Assembly: GCF_002355835.1 (NCBI RefSeq)
Contig: NZ_AP017459.1
Coordinates: 744,001-808,000, forward strand
Direction: 5' to 3'
Length of the DNA: 64,000 bases
DNA from: Candidatus Endomicrobiellum trichonymphae
GTDB taxonomy: Bacteria > Elusimicrobiota > Endomicrobiia > Endomicrobiales > Endomicrobiaceae
Made by a program: the position numbers and the translations under genes. The notes beneath the pieces are model-generated. The model had not been told where the DNA came from. It searched no databases and saw only the letters and a program-made list of their open reading frames with translations. Numbering within the stretch: the stretch's first letter is position 1; the number at the start of each line of letters is the position of its first letter. Below are positions 47,185-54,925 of the stretch, one piece after another.

Positions 47185-47720
47185 CACCGCGAGATTTCCT
47201 TCATTATAACTTCAACCGAAGCAAGCCTGCCATCTCCACCGTCTCCGCAGGCAAGTTCGCCTTTTTCAGGCATAACAAATCTATAACCGTAGCTTTTTAA
47301 AGTTTCAATATTTTTCCTCGTAGCCTTATGGTTAAACATATTGGTGTTCATCGCAGGACATATTAAAATATCCGCTTTTGAAGCAAGAACAGTGCATGCA
47401 AGCAAATCGTTCGCCCTGCCGCAAGCAAGCCTAGCAATTATATCAGCGGTAGCCGGAACAATTACAATAATATCAGCTTTTTGGCCAAGCGATATGTGGC
47501 TTATTTCCCATTTGTCGGTCACTGCAAACATATCTATGTATATTTTATTTTTTGACAACGTCTGCAAAGTGATCGGCGTTATAAACTCGGAGCCACCTCT
47601 TGTTAAAATACACTCAACGTTTGCTTTAAGTTTAACAAGCTGTCTTATAATATCACAGCTCTTATATACCGCAATGCTGCCGCAAATGCCCAAAATAACA
47701 TTTTTATTTTCTAAAGCCAT
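47184..47720 (-). CDS. coaC: Phosphopantothenoylcysteine decarboxylase
   Basis: Flavoprotein of the HFCD family, 178 aa, decarboxylating phosphopantothenoylcysteine. Marks: NVILGICGSIAVYKSCDII (FMN-binding start), the catalytic His in WEISHISLGQ, PATADIIARLACGRANDLL and CPAMNTNMFNH, then GELACGDGGDGRLA. It is transcribed gmk-rpoZ-coaC-coaB and coupled to coaB by TGATG. Confidence 0.93.
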   Translation of the reverse strand: MALENKNVILGICGSIAVYKSCDIIRQLVKLKANVECILTRGGSEFITPITLQTLSKNKIYIDMFAVTDKWEISHISLGQKADIIVIVPATADIIARLACGRANDLLACTVLASKADILICPAMNTNMFNHKATRKNIETLKSYGYRFVMPEKGELACGDGGDGRLASVEVIMKEISR

Positions 47721-47752
47721 ATATTTTTTCGCACAATATCTTATCTGCTCTA

Positions 47753-47992
47753 TTATTTCGGTTTTGCCCCTTTTTTCATTTCTTTGCGCAGCCCTTCAAT
47801 TTTTTCACGCGTTGCGACATTCGTCATAACATCGTTTAATGCCTTATCTATAAGTTCAGTCTGCGTAAGTTTTCTGTAATCTTCGTTCTGTTTTATTACT
47901 TCAACCCATTCCAATACAAGTTTCACTATTTCATATCTTCCTAGCCGGGACATCGATACTGCTGATCCTAACTGCATTTCTGTAAACACCAT
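47753..47992 (-). CDS. rpoZ: RNA polymerase omega subunit (probable)
   Basis: A 79-residue protein with LGRYEIVKLVLEWVEVIKQ and TELIDKALNDVMTN, matching the SRYELV...AK..R pattern of omega, though diverged. Its position 15 bp after gmk and before coaC-coaB is the conserved gmk-rpoZ-coaBC order, which supports the call more than sequence alone. GGGGATAAAAGAA precedes the ATG. It assists assembly of the beta' subunit. Confidence 0.8.
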   Translation of the reverse strand: MVFTEMQLGSAVSMSRLGRYEIVKLVLEWVEVIKQNEDYRKLTQTELIDKALNDVMTNVATREKIEGLRKEMKKGAKPK

Positions 47993-48007
47993 TTCTTTTA
48001 TCCCCTG

Positions 48008-48637
48008 TCAAAAAAAATCATTAAAATATTTTTTATTCTTTTGAATTTTATATTTCAAAGACTTTATAATTGTTTTTACTGCAATCACAGCTTTATCTAG
48101 TTTATCATTTATAACCAGATATTCGTATTTTTGAACGGATTTGACTTCTTCCACCGCATTGCCAAGCCGCATTTTTATTATCTTTTTGTGGTCTTTATTT
48201 CTTGAAACCAGCCTTTCCTTAAGCGTTTTTAAATCAGGCGGCATTACAAAAATCATACAGGCGCCAGGATACTGCTTTTTTATGCTCATTCCCCCTTGAA
48301 TGTCAACGTCCATAAGAATATTTTTTTTCATTTTTAACATCTTGCCTAAAAATACTTTCGAAGTACCGTAATAATTGCCGTGAACTTTTGCCCACTCGGC
48401 AAATTTCCCCTCTTCAATCATCTTTTGGAATTCAGTTCTATCTATAAAAAAGTATTCTCCGCCGTTTGTTTCATCTTTCCTCGGACACCTTGTAGTGTAA
48501 GATACTGAATACACCACATTTCTGCTACTTTTGACAACAGCATTGCATATAGCAGTCTTGCCTGCTCCAGACGGCGCAGAAATAATTATTATATTACCTA
48601 ATGATTTAGCACTAGAATTGTTTAATCTTTTATTCAA
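48008..48637 (-). CDS. gmk: Guanylate kinase
   Basis: Phosphorylates GMP to GDP. Marks: IIIISAPSGAGKTAIC (P-loop), VVYSVSYTTRCPRKDETNG, GEYFFIDRTEFQKMIEEG, WAKVHGNYYGTS and MDVDIQGG. The frame extends upstream to an ATG at 48688, but that lies inside tRNA-Pro and cannot be the start. No ATG is available after it; the TTG at 48637, with GGATT about 7 nt upstream, is the best choice. First protein gene of gmk-rpoZ-coaC-coaB-udg-priA. Confidence 0.88.
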   Translation of the reverse strand: MNKRLNNSSAKSLGNIIIISAPSGAGKTAICNAVVKSSRNVVYSVSYTTRCPRKDETNGGEYFFIDRTEFQKMIEEGKFAEWAKVHGNYYGTSKVFLGKMLKMKKNILMDVDIQGGMSIKKQYPGACMIFVMPPDLKTLKERLVSRNKDHKKIIKMRLGNAVEEVKSVQKYEYLVINDKLDKAVIAVKTIIKSLKYKIQKNKKYFNDFF

Positions 48638-48661
48638 CTCAAGAATCCAAACAAAAAAATA

Positions 48662-48735
48662 TCGGGAAGGCGGGACTTGAACCCACAACCTCCTGCTCCC
48701 AAAGCAGGCGCGATAGCCAATTACGCTACTTCCCG
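48662..48735 (-). tRNA. tRNA-Pro (TGG)
   Basis: The minus strand folds with acceptor CGGGAAG/CTTCCCG, D arm, anticodon stem CCTGC/GCAGG with loop TTTGGGA (anticodon TGG), T stem GTGGG/CCCGC (one G-T or mismatch position) and discriminator A. CCA is not encoded. It immediately precedes gmk and overlaps the longest gmk reading frame. Confidence 0.93.
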
Positions 48736-48882
48736 GTTAACATTACCACACGTTCATAATACCGAATAAACTTTATTTTCAGAATTTACAGCTTGTTTCT
48801 CAATACTGAGGATGCTTTATCTATGAAATATACGGTCTTTTCCGGATCTTTCAAAGCTTTATAACCATGTTGTTTCGATTTT

Positions 48883-49497
48883 TCAGAATGATAACTGCGA
48901 ATTTGATAAACTTTTTATAATCTTTTTTACTTTTTGCAAAGCTTTTGCTCTGTGACTTAAGGAATTTTTTATTTCACAACCGAGTTCCGCAAAAGTTTTT
49001 TCATATTCCGGAACATAAAAAACCGGATCATACCCAAACCCGGCAGTCCCTGCAGTATGCTTCTTTATTGTACCAAATATTTTTCCGTCTGCCAAGAACA
49101 GTCTGCCAGCGGGACTTGCAACTGCAACCACTGTCCTGAAATTTGCCGTCCTTTTTTCTTCAGGAACATCTCTTAACTCTGCAAGCAATTTTTTATTGTT
49201 ATCGTCATAAGAACAGTTTTCGCCGGCATACCTTGCCGAATAAATTCCTGGCCTACCGTTTAAATAATCAACCTCAAGTCCAGAGTCATCTGCAATAGTC
49301 CATTTTTTAAAGAATTCAGCCGCTTTCCTCGCTTTATTTGAGGCATTTTCTTCAAGCGTTGCACCCTCTTCTATCATCGTAGGATAATCTGGAAAAGAAG
49401 TCATCGGCACAATTTCAATATCTAAATCTTTCAATATAGATTTGATTTCTTCTTCTTTATGCCGATTTTCCGTAGCAAGAACTATTTCCTTTATCAT
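48883..49497 (-). CDS. rdgB: XTP/dITP diphosphatase (RdgB/HAM1)
   Basis: House-cleaning pyrophosphatase that removes ITP, XTP and dITP. Marks: VLATENRHKEEEIKSIL at the N-terminus, TIADDSGLEVDYLNGRPGIYSARYAG, FGYDPVFYVPEYEKTFAEL and NSLSHRAKAL near the C-terminus. Length 204 aa is typical. It stands alone between valS and tRNA-Pro. Confidence 0.95.
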   Translation of the reverse strand: MIKEIVLATENRHKEEEIKSILKDLDIEIVPMTSFPDYPTMIEEGATLEENASNKARKAAEFFKKWTIADDSGLEVDYLNGRPGIYSARYAGENCSYDDNNKKLLAELRDVPEEKRTANFRTVVAVASPAGRLFLADGKIFGTIKKHTAGTAGFGYDPVFYVPEYEKTFAELGCEIKNSLSHRAKALQKVKKIIKSLSNSQLSF

Positions 49498-49585
49498 AAC
49501 AAAATTCCTTTCAACACTTTGATCTCATCTGCTCATCCGCAATTTGTTTTATGCTTTCACACACAGCGCATATTCAAAAGTTTAT

Positions 49586-49678
49586 TTAATTCTTATCTAC
49601 TCCTATGTCTAAGCCAAAATCCTCATCAAAATTTGGTAAACTGTTTCCTGTTCCTGAATATTCAACCGGATAATCGAA
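49586..49678 (-). pseudogene. Short coding-like remnant between valS and rdgB
   Basis: In the valS-rdgB gap the minus strand has an open stretch of 30 codons that reads FDYPVEYSGTGNSLPNFDED and ends GLDIGVDKN before a stop. It has no start codon or ribosome site, and an upstream stop closes the frame. It looks like the end of a lost gene. Confidence 0.3.
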
Positions 49679-49738
49679 TTATGCATTTAAATATCATCTT
49701 AAGCGCATCCGAAAACCGCAACCGGGCAGGGCTAAGAG

Positions 49739-52390
49739 CTATCCTAAAAATTTTAAACTTTCCTTTGTCTTTTCAATTTTCAGATTCGCCTCATTAAGTC
49801 TTAATTTAATTTTTTCTATTTCGGATTCAGCAGCTCTTTTTATAAAATATTTATTCTGTAATTTTAAAGTTGTTCTGCCAACCTCTTGCTTTGCAAGAGC
49901 AATTTCTTTCGCAAGTCTCGCTTTTTCTTTATCAATATCGATCAGCCCTTCCAAAAGCAAAAATATTTCAAAACCACCTGCAACAATAAGCGCAGAATTT
50001 TTAGTTCTTGTAATATTTCTTACAAACCGTATTGAACTTATTCTCGCGAGCTGTTTTATATAGCTTTCATTTTCCTTTGCAACTTTTTCTTTCCTTTCAT
50101 CTAAAACGTTAAACAACGCTTCAATCCAAACTGCAGGAGAAATGTTCATCTCGCTCCTTAAAATCCTTATCTTTACGATTATATCCTGCAAAACTTTCAT
50201 TTTTTCAATAGAACCGCTATTTCCCTCTTTAACTTCAGCAAAAGAGCTTTCGCTGATTATTCCAATATATTTTTCACCTTTATTTAATATTCGCCATATC
50301 TCTTCGGCTATAAAAGGCATTACGGGAGATACCAATTGCAATGTCGATTTCAGCACATACACAAGTATTGAGAGAACCCGCTTTTTTACATTTAAATCTG
50401 CTGACATAATACGTATCTTTGAAAGTTCCACATACCAGTCGCAGTATTTTGTCCAGAAAAAATCATAAATCTCTCTCGCAGCACTATCAATGTTATAAGA
50501 TTCATAGCCCGCTTTAACTTTTGAAGCGGTCGCGGCAAACTCTGCAATAATCCATTCGTCGGCAAGCTCAAACGTCTGAATATTTTTATCGAGTTCACTG
50601 ATGTCTTGCGAATTTATTATTATGAATCTTGAAGCATTCCATATTTTATTTGCAAAATTTCTTGCCGCCAAAAAAGATTCTTCTGAAATCTGCATATCTC
50701 TACCGGGAGCAGCAACCTGTGCGAGCGCAAATCTCAATGCGTCCGTGCCGTATTTGTCCATAATATCACCCGGATTAACAACGTTTCCAAGAGATTTTGA
50801 CATTTTTTTACCATTTTTGTCTCTTACTATGCCATGAATAAACACGTTGCTATAAGGAACATCTTTCATAAATTCCAAACCGAACTGTACCATTCTTGCA
50901 ACCCACAGATATATGATTTCATGTCCCGTAGCTAAAACCGATGCAGGATAAAAATATCTTAAATCCTCATTATTTTCATCTTCGCCCCAATCAAAAATAC
51001 TCATAGGCCACAACGCCGAAGAAAACCAAGTATCTAAAACATCTTCATCTTGAATAAATTTTCTGCCCTTGCAGCAAGAACATACTGCAGGTCTATCAAG
51101 CGAAGCAACTGGACTACAGTTCGTCCTTTTTCCTTTTTCGTCAACACAGTAATAAACCGGTATTTTGTGCCCCCACCATATTTGACGGCTCAAGCACCAG
51201 TCCTTCAAATTTTCAAGCCATAAAACATAAGGTTTTTTCCATGATTGCGGATAAAAAGACATTCTCCCGTCATTTACCGCTTCAACCGCTTTTTCAGACA
51301 TTTTCTTTACATTTAAAAACCACTGCTCCGACATCAAAGACTCTATTTTTGCAGAGCATCTGTAACATTTTCCAACCGAATGAACGTAATCTTCTGTTTT
51401 TACCAAAAATCCTGAAGCTTTTAAATCTTTAACAACTTCTTTTCTTGCTTCTTCTACACTCAAACCCAGATATTTTGACAGAACGTTTATCATTCTGCCA
51501 CTGGTATCTATTACTTCTATAGTTTCAAGATTGCTTCTCTTTCCTATTTCATTGTCAACTGCATCGTGAGCCGGCGTAATTTTAACGGCACCAGTCCCGA
51601 AAGACTTATCAACAACATAGTCTGAAATTATTTTTATTTCTCTGTCCACTAAAGGAAGTTTTACGGTTTTTCCTATAAACTTCGCATATCTATTATCGTC
51701 AGGATTTACGGCAACCGCTATATCGCCTAATATTGTTTCAGGTCTTGTTGTCGCGACGATAATGTATTCACCACAATCTCTCAGCGGGTATTTTATATAC
51801 CATAGATTACTCCTTTCGTCTTCATATTCAACTTCTATATCAGATAATGCAGTTGCACATCTGGAACACCAGTTTACGAGTCTTTTTCCTCTGTATATGA
51901 GACCTTTATTAAACAGCTTTATAAAAGCCTTCTTAACGGCTTTTGAACGACTCTCATCCATAGTAAAAGCCAGTCTGTCCCAATCCAGACCACAGCCGAG
52001 TTTCTTAAGTTGATCCAATATTGCGCTACCTGTTTCGGTTTTCCACTGCTGCATCTTTTCTAAAAATTTATCCCGTCCCAAATCATATTTTGTTCTGCCT
52101 TCTTTTTTAAGAAGTTTTTCAACAACATTTTGAGTAGCAATACCACCGTGGTCTGTGCCAGGAACCCATAAAGTATTATATCCTTTCAACTTCTTAAATC
52201 TTATTATGATATCCTGCAGAGTGACATTCAAAGCATGTCCCATGTGCAAAGATCCAGTTATATTAGCGGGCGGGATAAACATGGTAAACGGTTTCCTGTT
52301 TCCGTCCAATTTCGCTGAAAATGTCTTATTTTCTATCCAATATTTACACCATTTTTCTTCAATTTCTTTAGAATTATAAACTTTTTTCAT
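49739..52390 (-). CDS. valS: Valyl-tRNA synthetase
   Basis: Class I synthetase, 883 aa. HIGH-type motif in PPANITGSLHMGHALNV (near residue 45) and KMSKS motif in KNGKKMSKSLGNVVNPGDI. The editing (CP1) domain includes ATTRPETILGDIAVAVNP and TPAHDAVDNEIGKR. A C-terminal anticodon domain and the short coiled-coil tail (KARLAKEIALAKQEVGR) are present. A decayed copy of a short part of the CP1 region lies downstream of fabF at 54604-54725. Confidence 0.96.
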   Translation of the reverse strand: MKKVYNSKEIEEKWCKYWIENKTFSAKLDGNRKPFTMFIPPANITGSLHMGHALNVTLQDIIIRFKKLKGYNTLWVPGTDHGGIATQNVVEKLLKKEGRTKYDLGRDKFLEKMQQWKTETGSAILDQLKKLGCGLDWDRLAFTMDESRSKAVKKAFIKLFNKGLIYRGKRLVNWCSRCATALSDIEVEYEDERSNLWYIKYPLRDCGEYIIVATTRPETILGDIAVAVNPDDNRYAKFIGKTVKLPLVDREIKIISDYVVDKSFGTGAVKITPAHDAVDNEIGKRSNLETIEVIDTSGRMINVLSKYLGLSVEEARKEVVKDLKASGFLVKTEDYVHSVGKCYRCSAKIESLMSEQWFLNVKKMSEKAVEAVNDGRMSFYPQSWKKPYVLWLENLKDWCLSRQIWWGHKIPVYYCVDEKGKRTNCSPVASLDRPAVCSCCKGRKFIQDEDVLDTWFSSALWPMSIFDWGEDENNEDLRYFYPASVLATGHEIIYLWVARMVQFGLEFMKDVPYSNVFIHGIVRDKNGKKMSKSLGNVVNPGDIMDKYGTDALRFALAQVAAPGRDMQISEESFLAARNFANKIWNASRFIIINSQDISELDKNIQTFELADEWIIAEFAATASKVKAGYESYNIDSAAREIYDFFWTKYCDWYVELSKIRIMSADLNVKKRVLSILVYVLKSTLQLVSPVMPFIAEEIWRILNKGEKYIGIISESSFAEVKEGNSGSIEKMKVLQDIIVKIRILRSEMNISPAVWIEALFNVLDERKEKVAKENESYIKQLARISSIRFVRNITRTKNSALIVAGGFEIFLLLEGLIDIDKEKARLAKEIALAKQEVGRTTLKLQNKYFIKRAAESEIEKIKLRLNEANLKIEKTKESLKFLG

Positions 52391-52545
52391 TTTAAAACCT
52401 TTTTGAATCCAGTTGAAAAATTATACAAAAAAAATCACTGTCAATTGTATTTTTTTATATAATTTATTATTATTTTCTCCGTTATTCTAAAACTAAGCGC
52501 ACTTTTGTCCGAAGAAACGACGACGTCAATTTTAAAGAGGCAGTT

Positions 52546-53247
52546 ATGAAAGCGAAAACAGTGTTGATAACAGGAATTTCAAGAGGAATAGGCAAAGAAC
52601 TTACGTCATCTTTTTCAAAAAACGGGTGGAATATCTGCGGCTGTTACAAAAATAACAGTCCGGATTATACAGTTCCAAATTCTAAATTTACAAAAGCGGA
52701 CATATCAAAGCATAATGAAGTAAAGGAGCTTATAAAAAGTTCAATCAGCGAGTTCGGTAAAATTGACTGCGTTATAAACAATGCGTCAGTTGCAAAACGC
52801 GCAACCATATTTAGAATGACCAACGAAATGTGGGAACGCGTCATTAAAACAAATTTAAACGGAACTTTTTACATAATCAAAGAGGCATTAAGAACAATGA
52901 TAAAGCAGAGAAGCGGCTCAATAATAAATATCGCATCAATTTCAGCATTTAAATCTTACGTCGGCGCGGCAGGCTATTCAGCTTCAAAATCAGGGGTTAT
53001 ATCTCTAACAAGAACAGCCGCAAGAGAGGCAGGACGTTTCGGAATAACCGTAAATGCGGTTTTGCCGGGTTTTCATTTTACAAGTATGGGTGACAATGCG
53101 GGAGACGCATACATTGAAGAAGTTAAACGGAAAAGCGTTTTAAATGCTACTACAGACATCAAAGAACTTGCCGATTTCATTCTTTTTCTCGCCGGGGTAA
53201 AAACAGTATCCGGCCAGATTTTTAACTTTGACTCAAGAATAGCATAA
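52546..53247 (+). CDS. fabG: 3-oxoacyl-ACP reductase-like short-chain dehydrogenase
   Basis: SDR-family NAD(P)H reductase, 233 aa. TGISRGIGKELTSSF is the nucleotide-binding loop; NNAS at about 80, the Ser in NIASISAFKSYVG and the catalytic YSASK (about 146-150) are intact. The C-terminus AGVKTVSGQIFNFDS matches FabG. Since it is followed 65 bp later by a ketosynthase, the pair belongs to fatty acid or related polyketide-type chain extension. GGCAG-type sequence precedes the ATG. It is divergent from valS. Confidence 0.88.
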   Translation: MKAKTVLITGISRGIGKELTSSFSKNGWNICGCYKNNSPDYTVPNSKFTKADISKHNEVKELIKSSISEFGKIDCVINNASVAKRATIFRMTNEMWERVIKTNLNGTFYIIKEALRTMIKQRSGSIINIASISAFKSYVGAAGYSASKSGVISLTRTAAREAGRFGITVNAVLPGFHFTSMGDNAGDAYIEEVKRKSVLNATTDIKELADFILFLAGVKTVSGQIFNFDSRIA

Positions 53248-53312
53248 ACAGCAATACAGAAATCCTTCTTGCCGTCACTGCGGATAAATTAAGTTTATCC
53301 GGGAAAGGGGCA

Positions 53313-54439
53313 GTGGCAAAAATCAAAAAGCGGAAAACTCAGATGAAAGACACAAAACAATTCGGAATTACAGGAATCGGGATAATTTCACCTCTGGGTT
53401 CAGGCAAAGAAATAAACTGGCGGAAACTTATTAATTCCGAATCTCAAGTCCGTTATGACAAACAATACAACGCATACACTGCTCCGGTTTACGGTTTTAA
53501 AATGCAGGATGATATGCGACAATATGAGATGGCAAAAAGTGCAATTTTTGAAGCTCTGCAGGAAGCTGACATAAGAAATTCGAGATATAAGAAAAAAAGA
53601 ATCGGATTTTGCATTGGAGAAAGCAAAATAAACCCCTTTAACAGAGTTTTTACTTTTGAAAATACTCTATTAGAAAGACTCAAAAAAATTTTCAGGTTTC
53701 ACGGCACTATGCTTGCAATATCTGCGGCATGTGCGACAGGCGCTTTGGCAATCACAAAAAGCTGTAACTTTATAGAAAGCGAACTATGCGATGCAGTTAT
53801 ATGCGGGAGTGCTGAAACTTCAATACACCCCCTGTATATTTCGGCATTTAAAAATATGAAACTTCTAGCAAAGCACAATCCGAGTCCTTTTGACAAAAAT
53901 AGAGATGGTTTCGCAATAGCGGAAGGCGCCTGTTTTATTATAGTTGAAGATATAAAAAAAGCATTGAGCCGCGGAGTAAAAGTTTACTGTGAAATTAAGG
54001 GCTTTTCAAACAAAATTTATTCAAATGACACTCTGTCCGTACATTCGCATAAAAAGATGAAAGATATAATAAAAAAGCCATAAACTCAGAAACGCCCGAC
54101 TACATACACATGCATGGAAGCGGCACAAAATTAAACGATTATTACGAAAGCATGGCTGTTGCAGAAAACTTTGAAAACGCAGATAAAATTTCTTTAAGCT
54201 CCACAAAAGCAGCGACAGGACATATGCTCGGAGTTTCCGGAATGATAGGAGCGGTTTTCTCAGCACTTGCGATAAAAAACAATATTGTCCCCCCTACTTT
54301 AAATTTTAAGCATACCGATATAAATCTGGGATTGGATTATACTCCAAACAAAGCAAAAAGAAAGATTATAAATTCTGCTCTGTCTCTCTCTTTTGGATTC
54401 GGAGGACAGGGTGCCGCTCTTTTTTTCAAAAAATTATAA
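53313..54439 (+). CDS. fabF: Beta-ketoacyl-ACP synthase (FabF-like), with one -1 frameshift
   Basis: Ketosynthase spread over two frames. The first (to 54083) has GITGIGIISPLGSG and the active-site Cys in SAACATGALAI (near residue 140); the second has both catalytic His residues, in HMHGSGT and STKAATGHMLGVSG, and ends SLSFGFGGQGAALFF. The frames join at A_AAA_AAG (54071-54077), a perfect -1 slippery heptamer in register; after the slip the reading GCC-ATA-AAC continues into the second frame exactly. The in-frame stop follows one codon after the heptamer. It is either a single-base-deletion pseudogene or rescued by slippage. Start is GTG at 53313 (AAAGGGG very close) or ATG at 53343. Total about 375 aa, shorter than typical 410. 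Confidence 0.8.
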
Positions 54440-54603
54440 TCCTGAACTGCAAAATTACTACATAAAAGACTCCGAGTTAGGTCTAAAATTTTCAGATATG
54501 ATGAGAAAAAATGTATAATAGTAGTGGATTCAAAGCAATTCAAAGCAAAAGGAAAGTAAAATAATACAACCTCTGATATAACTTTAACGCCGCTATGTTA
54601 TAA
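54440..54603 (+). other. Spacer with short coding-like tail after fabF
   Basis: Beyond the fabF stop another plus-strand frame overlapping its end stays open to a stop at 54516-54518, reading YNPELQNYYIKDSELGLKF and ending DMMRKNV. It lacks a start codon. It may be a remnant of the next gene of the fabG-fabF cluster. Confidence 0.3.
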
Positions 54604-54725
54604 ACATCTATCATTCTACCGCCGCCAGTATCTATTACTTCTTATAGTTTCAAAATTGCTTCTCTTTCCTAATTCATTGTCAACTGTGTCGTGAGCCGGC
54701 CTAAAACCTTAACGTCACCAGTAAA
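54604..54725 (-). repeat. Decayed fragment of valS (partial duplicate)
   Basis: About 120 bp match valS positions 51486-51598 in the same orientation, at close to nine in ten aligned positions by eye. Shared runs include GTATCTATTACTTC and GCTTCTCTTTCCTA. Indels (a 3-base insertion and single-base changes in length) destroy the frame. The valS part encodes TPAHDAVDNEIGKR to VIDTSGRMINVLS. It lies just upstream of clpB and does not include a start or an end of valS. Confidence 0.75.
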
Positions 54726-54925
54726 GTAGAGCAAAGATGTTTATCCTAAGAAGAACGGGATATTGTTTAGAAGCATCGCACTCTGTAGTATATGGTTTTG
54801 CAGGAATTTAGAAAAATTGTTTAGCGGGGAGCTTGAAACAGCACGGAAATTCCAAGATAAACCGCAGTATATACAAATAATATTTGATTTGCATGGGCAT
54901 GAGAATAACAGGGAGAGAGAATAAT

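Noticed and set aside
46531-47720. coaC/coaB boundary as a frameshifted single gene
   Set aside because: Both domains are complete and the coaB ATG overlaps the coaC stop; natural separate genes explain it better.
48008-48688. gmk starting at the ATG at 48688
   Set aside because: That ATG lies inside a well-formed tRNA-Pro gene; a TTG at 48637 is used instead.
54726-54925. CIRCE or other heat-shock operator before clpB
   Set aside because: No TTAGCACTC/GAGTGCTAA inverted repeat is present.
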